Source: Strigamia acuminata (Eukaryota; Arthropoda; Chilopoda; Geophilomorpha; Linotaeniidae). From it: a stretch of DNA of 64,000 nt. Below are positions 10,701-19,879 of this stretch, in pieces. The position numbers and the translations under genes are program-made. Each line of letters begins with the position of its first letter. The stretch's first letter is position 1. A model generated the notes under the pieces. The model was given only the letters and a program-made list of their open reading frames with translations. It did no database searches and was not told where the DNA came from. The DNA is taken from the NCBI GenBank assembly GCA_949358305.1, contig OX442322.1, positions 248,001-312,000 on the forward strand. Reading direction: 5' to 3'.

Positions 10701-11800
10701 ACGCCGTCGCTAGACCTTCAGCAGAGAAAATCGTTGAATGTATCTACGACGTGGCGTTACGTTACGGATTTCCACGTAAAATAATATCCGATAACGGACC
10801 CCAATTTATCTCGAAAATTTGGGGTAAGTTTTGTAAAAAATTCGGGATTGTGGCGTCACATACTTCAACCTACAATCCTAGAACAAATCCCGTTGAGCGA
10901 CTCAACAGGGATATAAAATATGCGTTGAGTATATTCACTGACATCCACAATAGGTGGGATGAATACTTGAGGGAGATCGCGTTCAGCATCCGAACAACAG
11001 TCTCGAGGACGAGAGATTTTTCTCCGGCCTACCTCAACTTCGCCCGAGAGCTACGAGTGCCTTGGGACCCACGAGTGGCAGAGTCGGTAAATGTGGTGGA
11101 CCCTGAGAAACCACATGAGTACGTGTATAAATTGGAGCAAACAATTTCGAACACGTACAAGCATATGATGGCGCACATTTTTAACATGCGCGACCGCATT
11201 TTACAAGATAAAAGCGGTAGAAAATTTGTGAATTTTGAGATCAATGATTTGGTGTGGAAAGATGCACACACCCTCTCAAATGCAGCGAGAGGAATCACCG
11301 CCAGCTTGGCCGACAAGAGAGATGGTCCGTATGTGATCATCGACAAGCATGGCGGTAACGCGTATAAATTACGTAAGCTCGAGGACAATACCGAGCATAA
11401 GTCGATACAAGTACGAGAGTTAACTCCGTACATTCCGGAATTCCCGCAAGAAATGTGGGCCAAGGGCCAAGTCAAGTCTAAAACTGACAGCCAAATCGTC
11501 GATATGTTCGCTGGCGAGTCGGAAAAAGCACCGCCAAGTGACAACGAGGAGTATTTCGACGCCTCTCCACCTCCGGTAAACGAGATAGTTGAATCCGTTC
11601 CGGATCCAATTTTGGTCGAGGGGGAAACAGGAGAAGCTCCTGAAACAAACACAAAAAACACGGATAAAAAAGAAAGCAATAATGAGGAGGTACAGACACA
11701 AAAAACAACAAAAAATATCGTACCTGTCTCGACTCATCACCTGCGGCCCCGTAGAAGTAATCCGTTTATAAAAGACGGAAAGGTCGTAGGAAAGGAGTAG
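7646..11800 (+). CDS. pol: E1 Pol: protease, reverse transcriptase, RNase H, integrase
   Basis: Replication and integration enzyme, made as Gag-Pol by the -1 shift at 7658-7676; the first ATG in frame is 7781. Counting from that ATG (1339 residues): aspartic protease DSGA at 82-85, RT with LCIDYRPL and an active-site box YLDN at 427-430, RNase H with HTDAS and HTDHQAL, then an integrase HHCC finger (H877 to C914/C917), DD35E core at D945, D1004 and E1039, and a C-terminal GPY/F-type module (KRDGPYVI). The second catalytic aspartate of the RT box is Asn (codon AAC at 9068-9070), which should abolish polymerisation. Everything else is open, so the copy may have been mobilised by a partner or have mutated after insertion. 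Confidence 0.95.
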   Translation, partial: TRHGKKRVKKRVSAGGEEITSRPSAPFIKKKGFNKGFDKPPPVKEMGSDIANAQIQDRANNALQVITANAEVEVEEPNLLLEELPQVVNEDTEEFRVFMCNVAVEYTSRLCMLPMTIEREKIMGLLDSGADRSFVSEDIVASLGLTDKIKGVNKNVRLKTANGMARPKGVILLTMEWLGGVEQHPFLVLPTCDRIFLLGLDLMASMEIQPNPITKSWNYIRNDRERPAIVVPPALIKEAADKTQWEKGLKKFVQDYDFKAFVTELQRDNVVETLVADAALELNEAAALRRVLLKYEGILSKKPGRTNRAIHEIKLTDNKPIRVAYKGMNPQKREIVQKMCQEMLDSGIVSEAQGEYATRVVLVMRPGSDPRLCIDYRPLNAVTEIDPIQMPSIESILRELSPFSWVTTMDLSKGYWQVEMRPEDKLKTAFYSPIGRLMFNVMPFGLVNAPSTFQRLIESVLGDILHQFVWAYLDNIVIASKTFKEHIEHIDQVLTRLAKAGLHVHPGKSKFCRKELAFLGYRIGVNGLAIGPEKIDAINRFPPPEDVKGVQRFMGMINFFGRLLPGLAEVAAPVTDLLKNENEFVWSNECNIAFNAIKRMLTEVGVMPLPDLNRPFILHTDASRVGLGAALLQTHVRDGVEQDLPCMFISRKLQGAEKNYNATELECLAVVWAIRKFRDYLEYTKFVVHTDHQALQWLMKLKEPAGRLARWQLDLMACDLTIQYKPGKYNVVADALSRAPVSDPIDADDDGEDDSRIIYCPTSCHRWDLRKMNEISTASPADVKFCGFWTRLYQPAADNYPNAKKEFKLERRINDPFLSAFHAHVGKQMRSNPPTREEIIVQQKLDKKCQDRARFVLTGKYPPNLTRRQKRRYAHESIDYLLDDGLLVKHHPNHQDDLSESDTAVKVVIPASLIGRVLWLLHGHPLASHAGVSRTLYRATQLFHWTGMKKDIALFVHQCQRCQACKPRSKSPFETIFLGPYAPFDCLSVDVMGPKPVTGNKNAYIIVIMDVATRWPELYAVARPSAEKIVECIYDVALRYGFPRKIISDNGPQFISKIWGKFCKKFGIVASHTSTYNPRTNPVERLNRDIKYALSIFTDIHNRWDEYLREIAFSIRTTVSRTRDFSPAYLNFARELRVPWDPRVAESVNVVDPEKPHEYVYKLEQTISNTYKHMMAHIFNMRDRILQDKSGRKFVNFEINDLVWKDAHTLSNAARGITASLADKRDGPYVIIDKHGGNAYKLRKLEDNTEHKSIQVRELTPYIPEFPQEMWAKGQVKSKTDSQIVDMFAGESEKAPPSDNEEYFDASPPPVNEIVESVPDPILVEGETGEAPETNTKNTDKKESNNEEVQTQKTTKNIVPVSTHHLRPRRSNPFIKDGKVVGKE
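7658..7721 (+). promoter_or_regulatory. E1 -1 frameshift signal: twin A_AAA_AAC plus hairpin
   Basis: In the Gag frame the heptamer A AAA AAC occurs twice, at 7658-7664 and 7670-7676. Six bases after the second, GCGCAGGCGG (7683-7692) can pair with CCGTCTGCGC (7712-7721) with one G-U pair, and GAAG/CTTC can pair inside the loop. The pol frame is open from 7646, overlaps gag by 58 bases and lies in the -1 frame. This is the classical layout of -1 programmed frameshifting. Its efficiency cannot be read from sequence. Confidence 0.8.
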
Positions 11801-12278
11801 AAAACGTTACGAGTCGATGGCGACGCTGAAAAACAAAAAAAATGACCGATCGGCAGCGCTAGCCATCAAAATCCGAGACTCTGAAAATTTCGCTAAGTCC
11901 AACAAAGCGGATATCGGTCGAATTCACGTCACAAGATGGCGTGGAAACGCGGGACCCGTAGCAAAATTATCGGCACGGGTCGGATACCGCGTGCAAAAGA
12001 CCCCGTAGCAGCAATCGCGCACGGGCGTAGAAACAAAGGAGCCCCGTAGCGTAACATGCATGCGGGCTATTGCGCACAAGTCATAAACACCTGGTTCTGG
12101 AGTAAAATTACCCAGAACCCACCACGATTGCCTCGTTTTCACCCGGACTTCCGCTAAATCAGCTGATCGTCGTCCGCACGTGATACACATCGAGTTTGTT
12201 TTTAACCGAGTTTTTGATCCATTTTACGAGGAGTTTTAAGTTTTTTATCGTGGTCTGACTGAACGCGCAATCCTCACG
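11801..12278 (+). other. E1 pol-ORF3 spacer
   Basis: Non-coding stretch with repeated CCCCGTAGC-type words. Similar words occur after pol in E2 (near 63757-63810), showing that E1 and E2 share this region. No gene is seen. Confidence 0.5.
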
Positions 12279-12416
12279 ATGGCTGAGGAAGGAGGGGACG
12301 AGGAAATGCTTGAAATCGAGCATCATGACGAGAATTGGGACCAGGACATTAACGTAGTTCCACCCGATCAGGTAGTAGTCGACATCGACGCACGAGATTT
12401 AGCTCCGTGCGGTTGA
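12279..12416 (+). CDS. Small acidic ORF, probable first exon of E1 ORF3
   Basis: 45 codons starting at ATG 12279 (context cacgATGG), rich in Asp and Glu. I see no domain. At 12369-12373 the sequence CAG|GTAGTA reads as a splice donor. Exon 12279-12371 is exactly 31 codons, ending in phase 0. The acceptor TTTCCATCATTGCAG ends at 13149 and is followed by ATG in the ORF3 frame, so joining the two keeps the frame. E2 starts a similar ATG (MADR...) at 63989, the last bases of the window. If unspliced it is a 45-residue peptide. Splicing is inferred. Confidence 0.45.
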   Translation: MAEEGGDEEMLEIEHHDENWDQDINVVPPDQVVVDIDARDLAPCG

Positions 12417-13149
12417 ATTAAAGATACATTTGACTAACACTTGACATGAACGCTCTGCGTTCGAAATAGTGTATAATTATTATACTAATATCCACGATCG
12501 CGAGAGCGATTGTATTTTTTCCTATTGTTTGTTTTCAAGGACGCGATGGCAGACTTAATGTCGCCTCGCTCCTTGAAAATGACTCACGACAATTGACACG
12601 AACGAGACAAAGGAAACAAGCTTTCTTTTTATATTCCCAGGAATGGGACTAATTTATTGGGTAGATTTTGGAATAATTTATAGAACGTTGTTTTCTATTT
12701 TTATTCGTTATTTTATTCGCGAATTTTTTCCGATGACACTAATTTACTTTAGATTCGTTTTTAACTCGACTTTAACTCCGAATTTTGGAGTTATTATTAG
12801 ATAAATTATTTTTTCGACAAGAACATTTATTTACATGTTCTAAAAATGTCATTTGGAATTTTCACGAACGATTTCGCGAGTTTATTTAATTTATTACACA
12901 TTAATTTTAAATATTAAACAATCCGAAGAGAAATTCCGGATTAAGATGCCTGATTCCGTCTCGTGGTTATCGTTGGACGTGAGCCAGATGTGCCAAGAAG
13001 ACTCTTTTCTTCCTGACAAGGACGAATCAATGAACAGGAATAGGACTCGACGAACGGCCGCACGTTTCAGCGACGTTCCTCGAGCCCACCCCCTATTTAT
13101 CTCCGTGTTATTGGCGATTTTATTAATTATTTTGTTTCCATCATTGCAG
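12372..13149 (+). other. Putative intron of E1 ORF3
   Basis: 778 bp between the donor CAG|GTAGTA and the acceptor TTGTTTCCATCATTGCAG. It is AT-rich with a strong pyrimidine tract. The part from 12853 is open in the ORF3 frame. The hydrophobic run it would encode (near 13084-13140) is better explained as a translated pyrimidine tract than as a membrane segment. Confidence 0.45.
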
Positions 13150-15969
13150 ATGGAGCTCCGAAACACGTGGGGAGCGCTCAGCCCCGCATGCATAGTGCGA
13201 GCGGGCATTTATCGAGGCGTACTGCCCGATTTTCTGCGCCGCTGCTTTGGCGAGGATGCAAATCCATACCGCCTGCGCGTATTATTTTCGCGCGCCCTCG
13301 CTAAGCGTTGGGTTAACGATTGTTCACTCCTGGACGCGTTCCCGGAGTCGGTGCGAAACGTCGTCGCTGCAGAGCTCGCTCGCATCGATGACCCGAAGTC
13401 ACCAATCTTCCACCCGGCCCTGTCGAGCCATTACTCCGGCAGGCCGGCGGAGGAGCATGTGTTGTTCGCGTGGCAAGCGGCCGAGACCGAGGAAGCCCGC
13501 GAAGAAGTGTATCAACACTACCGCCAGCAGCTAATTGACACTGCGCCGGCGGTTGCAGAGCGGATTTTGCAAGACGACGGGATGAGCACCGCTGATATAC
13601 ACCTGTGGTGCGAGCAGATTCGGCAGGGAGAAGTTACGCCACAGTGGCGACCGAGAATGGGGATTCTCACGTCACAAGCTGAAATGTGGCAACTCCACTA
13701 TTTGGGAATTCTCGGCCCCAAATATAATTTCCCAAGGAAGCGCAAGCGCTCCAAGGGAACCGGGGGCAGCGAATCGCGCTCCCCGGGACGGTCGAAGAAA
13801 CAGTGCGTCGAACAGCACTCGACCGTCAACGATGGAGCGGGAACGTCAGCGCAGCCACCGCGCGACCCCGCGAATTACACCAGACCAAGGGTGTTCGTCA
13901 ACCGTCAGATGAAAGACGGTAAAGAGACTCGAGAAGTCTGGATTTCGGGTGACGAAGAGCGAGTCTCTCGTCCCCGTGCCGGCAGACATCCGCTGACTCA
14001 TCGTGAGCAGCGGAAACGAGACCGCAAAGAGCGGTATTTCGCTCGCTGCGAAGCGCGGGGAATTCCCCTTCCCGAACACGCTCTCAAAGCAATCGAAGCG
14101 AGAGAAGCACGATCGAAGTCGAGTGGCAGATCTTCCGGGGAGCGTCGCGTCCTAGCGCCAGACACGCGGGACCTTCGCGAGATCATCACTCAGATGAAAC
14201 GCAAGAAATTGTCGCGTTTCGACCCCGCGATGCAATTCGCCCGCAAGATGGGCGTCGTCGAGGATGGTACCGTGATTCCACACGAAGTGGCACGGTGGTT
14301 AAGCGAATATGTCAATTCGCGACCCACGGCCGTCGTTCCGCCGACGAGCACCGTCACGCCCGCCCCGGCGCCTCAAGTCACGACGACTGAGGCGCAAGCA
14401 ACGCTGCCGCCGCCAGCACAACAGTCTTTGACGTTGCTGTTGCCGACACAGCCATCAACGTCGCAACCGTTGCCGGCACAGCAGTCATTGACGCTGCCGC
14501 CGCCGACGCAGCCTCCGCCGCCGCCGCCGCCGATGCCGGGTTCGAGCACTACGCCGAACTTGGTTGTCGACGACTCTGTGATGTTGCCTGTTCACCAGAG
14601 CATTGCGCGGGAATGCCATAACGCCCGATTCGGAGAATATTACCCGAGCTCGGCGAGACACGACCGCACAGCGATGTGGTATGAACAGCGTGATGAAAAC
14701 GCGAGGCTAGCGCGAGAAGCAGCCAATCCATCGATTGAAGAGCTCTTAGCCTTCGCGTTTGTGATGGAGGACCCGAGAGCCGCCGCTGCTGCTTTGCAGG
14801 GCGCCGACGTCACGCAGCGTCATTTTATCGAGTGGGGGATCTCGATGATGCGACACCACTCGCGTGCGTTCGCTGCAGATCCTGATCGCAGCAACCCTGT
14901 AAATCGGCGAAGTCTACAGCTGGCTTTGACAAAAATCATGGTCCAGCTATTGACCCCTTCGCTCTTTGGGGTCGGACGACAGGCGATGGCCTGTTGGTCC
15001 GTAGTAGACAGAGAGGGTGTGCAGATACCTCGCGCACTCGTTGGGGAATGGAGCGCCATTCTCCCCAACCCGGCGATGACTCGCTTCGAGCTGACCCGGG
15101 ACGTGGTAAACCCCGAATGGGAGGGGTATAAGTTGCGGAGCATGGCCTTCCGCCACGCTGTTGCCACGTGGGAGCCAACACCGTCAGCGCAGTCACACGC
15201 AATGATGGTCACGAGTGAAGAGCCGATGGAGAGCGACGCCGCCTCTTCGACTGCTTCACGTGGAGCCCCAACTCCACCTCCGCCGCCGCCACCGATGCCA
15301 CCAGCGGCGGCACCACAGACACCCGTCCTATTAAATGCGGCGGGTAAGCCGAGACGCTTGTTATATCGGACGCCACCAACGATGTCCGCCGCTCGCCAGA
15401 GCCTGACGCCTCCCGCAGCCCAACAAGCGCGGGAAGAGACTGTCCAGCAAGCGGTAGTTCCGAAGAGCGCCAAGCCAGAGAAAGCGGCGAAGCCTCAGAC
15501 GAACTATTATGAGAGGTTATGTGACGAGTTCTCTCAGCTATCGATGACGACGGCGACGCGAAAATTCATCCTCGCGCAGAGAGACAAGGGGAAATCGGTT
15601 TTCGTTTGGTTGCACAACCAAGTGCGCCAGACCACCGATTTGATCCTCCATCAGCGTTTGCTGAGGGCCCACCGTGCGCCTCGAACGGCCGCGGAGGCGA
15701 ACGCGATCCGGCACACCAATTCCGGGTTTTCAGCGTTCATTCCGCGGGTTTGGCTGCATGAGAGGAGGCGTGCCCCGTACGAGCCAGCCGGCGGCCACGA
15801 ATTGTGCTTTATTTCCGAGCACGAGGACCCCCGCGACCAGTCTTCAGCCTTGGTTGGAGATCTGGTTTTGCCGCCCGGCGTTGTGCCGCCCGGCGCTGAG
15901 CCGCCCGTCCCTGGAGTGAGTTTCGCCCAGGCGATGGATCCAGCGTCGGGTCCCAGCAAGAAGGATTGA
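13150..15969 (+). CDS. E1 ORF3: large proline-rich protein in the env position
   Basis: 939 residues from ATG 13150, directly after an AG splice acceptor; the frame is open upstream to 12853. I do not recognise a family. From the N-terminus: a helical, Arg/Ala-rich region of about 190 residues; a basic cluster PRKRKRSK near 195 that could be a nuclear localisation signal; a second basic charged block with an RGIP motif (near 14053); a Pro/Thr/Gln-rich linker with poly-Pro runs (14335-14545); a globular-looking segment of about 230 residues; a second poly-Pro stretch (15270-15300); and a final domain with YYERLCDEF. There is no signal peptide, furin site or fusion peptide, so it does not look like an envelope. 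It lies between pol and the 3' LTR and is probably made from a spliced RNA. Function unknown. Confidence 0.8.
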   Translation: MELRNTWGALSPACIVRAGIYRGVLPDFLRRCFGEDANPYRLRVLFSRALAKRWVNDCSLLDAFPESVRNVVAAELARIDDPKSPIFHPALSSHYSGRPAEEHVLFAWQAAETEEAREEVYQHYRQQLIDTAPAVAERILQDDGMSTADIHLWCEQIRQGEVTPQWRPRMGILTSQAEMWQLHYLGILGPKYNFPRKRKRSKGTGGSESRSPGRSKKQCVEQHSTVNDGAGTSAQPPRDPANYTRPRVFVNRQMKDGKETREVWISGDEERVSRPRAGRHPLTHREQRKRDRKERYFARCEARGIPLPEHALKAIEAREARSKSSGRSSGERRVLAPDTRDLREIITQMKRKKLSRFDPAMQFARKMGVVEDGTVIPHEVARWLSEYVNSRPTAVVPPTSTVTPAPAPQVTTTEAQATLPPPAQQSLTLLLPTQPSTSQPLPAQQSLTLPPPTQPPPPPPPMPGSSTTPNLVVDDSVMLPVHQSIARECHNARFGEYYPSSARHDRTAMWYEQRDENARLAREAANPSIEELLAFAFVMEDPRAAAAALQGADVTQRHFIEWGISMMRHHSRAFAADPDRSNPVNRRSLQLALTKIMVQLLTPSLFGVGRQAMACWSVVDREGVQIPRALVGEWSAILPNPAMTRFELTRDVVNPEWEGYKLRSMAFRHAVATWEPTPSAQSHAMMVTSEEPMESDAASSTASRGAPTPPPPPPPMPPAAAPQTPVLLNAAGKPRRLLYRTPPTMSAARQSLTPPAAQQAREETVQQAVVPKSAKPEKAAKPQTNYYERLCDEFSQLSMTTATRKFILAQRDKGKSVFVWLHNQVRQTTDLILHQRLLRAHRAPRTAAEANAIRHTNSGFSAFIPRVWLHERRRAPYEPAGGHELCFISEHEDPRDQSSALVGDLVLPPGVVPPGAEPPVPGVSFAQAMDPASGPSKKD

Positions 15970-16008
15970 TCGCTCCGAACACGCGCGGTCAGAGCTGGGA
16001 GGGGGACG

Positions 16009-17007
16009 TGTGGTGACCCGACTGGGGTGGGGCACGAAGAGTTTCTCTCGTGGCCTACATACGGGTAAAGAGGGGGAGTCGCACGCGCGCCTCCCTTCCC
16101 TCAGAGCATTGACATCCAGTCAATGGACGGGCGTCTGCCCTGGGGGAGTGGGGGAGATTCGTCTTCTCCACCATTGGGTGGCTTTAGTCACCTGTCACCC
16201 CCCGCTTTGTGCAAAGGAATTCGCCTTGCACTGAGCGGGCAGAACCAACACAAAAATCAACCAAGATACACGTAAAAGCCAAACGTCCTAAAACGATCAA
16301 GCCTAAGTACAAAGACTTCAGGAGTGACCTAGGACAAGGGACTTCCAACGTGAGTACGATTGATTTGTGTTAACCTCCGCAGAGTAACCTGCGAAACAAG
16401 ATTACCACACTATTTTAGCAAGCCAGCTAGAAATAGTAAACCTACTCCAATTTAGCGAGTTGTGCAGACAAACGGTCGCACAAGCCTAAATTGCAGTAAT
16501 CACGACGAGCGTTCCCGCCGCTGTGTGTATCGCCGGGAACCACCAAGCGTCCGCCGCTGTGTGATCGCCGGACACCTACAAAAAACCCTAAACCTAGACA
16601 ACAGACCAGAAGTAAGCCCTTTAACTAGGCATTCACTCGCACCCGACCAGCGTGAGCCCGAAGGACCGAACGAGAAACGTGAGACGAGGACGCCATTCAT
16701 TGCCACGCCGGCCCAAGACGACACCACGTTGCCACGCGGACGCCATCTTGGATCCAGAGCGCCAACAAAGGACGACCTCGACCAGTTTCCCGCCAACTTC
16801 ACACACCTTACCTTTTACCTTTATTCCTTTACATATTTTATCCCTTTTAACTGTAAATTCCCATATAATAAATACATTTATTATATTTACCATTTTACAT
16901 TGTTTGCCGTTTCACATTATTTGGGTAACCGCTTGAGTAAAGCGGTGTTACGAGATTAGAGAGTGACTCATACCACGAGTTAGCGACAGACAGACTTGAG
17001 CGCGACA
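16009..17007 (+). repeat. E1 3' LTR
   Basis: 999-bp copy of the 5' LTR. It is preceded by a purine-rich tract, GAGCTGGGAGGGGGAC (about 15992-16007), the likely plus-strand primer. It is followed by the ACCC duplication. Confidence 0.95.
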
Positions 17008-17161
17008 ACCCTACTCGGAGTAGCAAAACACCCTAATACTAGGGTGTTGAATGAACACCTCAAAGCAAGGAGTAAAAGTGCACTGAAAAAAGTGTTCAGT
17101 TAGTTGCAACCTCAAAACACCCTAAATGGAGTTATTTTACACCTTTATTTTTTACAGTGTA

Positions 17162-18224
17162 ATTCGACAGCATCCAAATCTCCAAATTCTGCTGAATTTT
17201 TGGCATCCTCGTCGTGTTCATTATCTTCGGCGTATTCATCGACGAAACCAATCTGCGCTCCGTACACGGTGGTGTAAACAGCTGACGTTAATTGTTGCGT
17301 TCCCCCGGGCCCGTCACGTAGATCAGAAGACGGCATGGAATAAGTGGGTGTCGGAGATTTGGGCGAAACAGTCGAGACAACCGGCGCCGACGATGTTAGC
17401 TTTTAAAAATTGGTAAATGGTGACTAGGAGCATGGAAGGAATAAAGTGGGTTGTGCTAAGACGATAGTTCTTCACGATGCGAGGCCAATTCCGGGTATAC
17501 GATCCACATTTTTTGCTAGACTTTAATGCAATTTTCTTCATGTTTCAGTGGTAAAACCGAGCAGGCCAGATGTATATGCAGTGTGGGTAGACTGTGAGCC
17601 TCGTTTCACAATAGGCTTATACATGTAATATTAAAAAAGAAACCAGTGTATTCAAAGAGCAAAGTATTTATGTATTCGAAGTGTATGTTTTTGTAATAAA
17701 ATCAAATTAAATATGCAACTTTTGATGTTTTTAAATTTAATTTTCAGTCATTTTGGATCATTTTTTTGCGGTTAAAATCCTTTTTTGGCGGCTAACATGA
17801 TCTATTTTGCGCAGCTGGATCCGTTTTTGATGCAATTTTCGGTCGACAAACGAGTTACCGTACAAGGAATACATTCATTAAACAGCAATGAAAAATGAAA
17901 TTGAACAACCGCTTACACCGTTAAATAAAGAAAAATAAAGTCATGGCTTTTTTTTTAATTAATTTGTTCACTTCGCAACAAATTGCTCGCTATAAAATCA
18001 CAACATTAATTTTTTTCTTGTCCACACGGTATACATCTGGTGTTTTGTATCGGGAGCAGGGGCGGCTTACCTGCCGCTCTTTGACGGTGGTTGTCCTTCG
18101 TCGATGCCCCGTTTGTTGGCCCGATCTCGGGGTCACCGGAATTTTTTTTCGCGTAGTTGGCGAAATAGCTGGAGATTTTATTGTATACCGGAGTAAGCAG
18201 TTATCGTTAATTGCAATCACCTCG
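17162..18224. other. AT-rich region with weak coding traces
   Basis: No recognisable gene. A 63-codon minus-strand frame (17145-17336) is Asp/Glu-rich but overlaps the MITE end and has no known domain. A stretch at about 17300-17345 resembles the module repeated at 18225-18290 and 18700-18760. The rest, 17350-18220, is low-complexity. Confidence 0.35.
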
Positions 18225-18740
18225 TCACGTAGATAATTGCCGTCGTGGTCGATAAATACGTCATGGAACAAGTGCGTGTCGGGCATCGAGCGTAAATTTT
18301 AGCCAGTTAGGCCTCGAAATGTACCGTGAAAAAAGAAAAAATCCGAATTGTGATGGCAAGTATTATCTAGTTGTGCTGTGCAACCCGCAATAAAATCACT
18401 CCATTTATCACCTTCAATTCTTAAAAATGTAAAGCAAAAAGTGCATGTATTATGCATCTCAATCCATCGCAGGCCTCACATTATTGTTGAAAATATTGTT
18501 AAAAATAAAAATAAATATTTTTGGGACGTCCAAGTGGAGCATTTGTGAACAGGAAATAAATAAGAATGTTTGAAGAGAAAGTTGAGGCTTGTGTTTGATT
18601 GTAACCTTGTCAAAATAAGCGTGGTTTCCGGATTTTTAAATCCTTTTTTTGTTGTGAAATTTCACGGTAAATTTCGAGGCCCACAGATTAAAATTTTGGC
18701 ACCTCGATGTCCGACACGCACTTATTCCATGCCGTCTTGA
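18225..18740. repeat. Imperfect long inverted repeat with a peptide-like module
   Basis: The left arm (about 18240-18335) and right arm (about 18645-18740) are inverted copies. They share GTGCGTGTCGG, a run reading TCATGGAA/GCATGGAA, and GGCCTCGAAAT. Translated, the arms give DTHLFHDVF (minus strand) and DTHLFHAVL (plus strand); a third copy with DTHLFHAVF lies at 17296-17345. No target duplication is clear. It could be a foldback element or repeated fragments of an old gene. Confidence 0.45.
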
Positions 18741-19100
18741 TCTACGAGACGGGCCCGGGGGAACACAGCATCAATTGGTGAAAAAGTTTGCATTGTATTG
18801 ACGTTTATTTACCTCGACTGACTTTTCATACACACTAAAAATAAGGAAAATAAATAAAATAAAATAAATAATGGAGTGAGGCTTCTTTTAGTCCAAATTC
18901 GGTGTTTGGTCGTTGTATAAGCTGTCCATTGGGTTGTAATTTGCTATTGCAGGCGCTTCTGTGGGTCTGTCGACCAGAAATTGCATACACAACGGATTTA
19001 AATTTCTTCGGCGAGAAGCGACGAAATTTCGCGCACGCAGAACATGAAAAATTGAAATTAACTTGTAAAAATTGTGGAATTTACAAACAAAAAAGTAAAA

Positions 19101-19250
19101 ATGAATTACTCATGGACAACTTCTGACCTTCAAGACGACAACAGCTCAGAAGACCAAGGAAACATTGATTTTTTTGATGATTCCAGCCATGATGAATTGA
19201 ATGATGCTGATGAAATTAAGAGCCCAACAGATGATACAAATGATGATTAA
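19101..19250 (+). CDS. Short acidic ORF, hypothetical
   Basis: 49 codons from ATG 19101 to TAA 19248. The peptide is rich in Asp, Ser, Asn and Glu, unlike the AT-driven Lys/Asn/Phe content expected of random frames here. It has no domain I know. It could be a fragment of a transposase or an isolated exon. No promoter or splice signal convinces me. Confidence 0.2.
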   Translation: MNYSWTTSDLQDDNSSEDQGNIDFFDDSSHDELNDADEIKSPTDDTNDD

Positions 19251-19879
19251 TTCTGTTATAAGCAATTTGGTGATTTAAATAGTGAAAAATCAATTACTAA
19301 CGACAAATTAACATCAATAATTCTGAATTTTATTATCTTGTGGCAATCTAAGTTTAATGTTGCTAATTCGACAGCTTGATCTAAGTTGTTTATCATTATA
19401 ATCCAAATTTGTTAAGAATTAATTATTTAATTCCGTTGTTATTTAATTTAAAAACATTCAATGTATTTTTGTGAAATATCAACTAGTGAGATTCAAACAA
19501 ACAAACAATAAACAATAAATCGAGAAGTGTCTTGAGTATCAAATTAGTTTTTAATACTGGTTGTAATTAAAATTCTGGAATTACCTCCGCATCGAAATTG
19601 AATTTTAATAAAGAAATAAATAAAACACTCCGGAAATTTTTTTTTTTTGTTAATTTGTAAGCAGCGGCACCGACAGCAATTTAAAATCATAATTTCATAT
19701 TAAATTAAAAGTTTTTTAAACATAAAAAATTAAAAAACATGCAGGGTACGGACAAGCTTATGCTCAAGAGCCGTGGTCAAAAATATCAATTTGATATTAT
19801 GTGGAAGCGCTGCAAAAACCGTGGCAACAATCACTTGTTGTTGCGGCAATAATGTATTGCAAAAATCCGAAGTCGTGCG
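19251..19879. other. AT-rich spacer, nothing recognised
   Basis: Very AT-rich with homopolymer runs. No gene, repeat or RNA is seen. Confidence 0.4.

Larger units (their letters stand above)
3556..17007 (+). mobile_element. E1: full-length Ty3/gypsy element with a third ORF
   Basis: A 13,452-bp element with 999-bp LTRs at both ends, each beginning TGTGGTGACCC and ending GCGACA. It is flanked by a perfect 4-bp duplication ACCC (3552-3555 and 17008-17011). The order is LTR, primer site, gag, pol (protease, RT, RNase H, integrase), small acidic exon, ORF3, LTR. By eye the LTRs differ at about four bases, so the insertion is young. It interrupts the TA-flanked MITE. All large ORFs are open, but the RT active site is YLDN rather than YxDD. 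Confidence 0.95.
2579..17159. mobile_element. TA-flanked MITE split by element E1
   Basis: A non-autonomous DNA transposon. The left end CACTGTAAAAAATAAAGGTG at 2579 is the inverse of the right end finishing at 17159, giving 21-bp perfect terminal inverted repeats. Both ends are flanked by TA (2577-2578 and 17160-17161), the usual Tc1/mariner-type duplication. Without the LTR insertion the element is about 1.1 kb (2579-3555 and 17012-17159). The body is packed with GGGTGT/ACACCC motifs and has no transposase ORF. A GGGTTT-type run lies near 3350. The superfamily is uncertain because only ends and TSD are available. Confidence 0.75.

Noticed and set aside
12853-13149. A predicted membrane segment (PLFISVLLAILLIILF) at the start of the long E1 ORF3 frame, which would suggest an envelope-like protein
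   Set aside because: The hydrophobic residues are encoded by the T-rich tract just before a TTGCAG|ATG acceptor, so this part is more likely intron. The rest of the protein has no envelope features.
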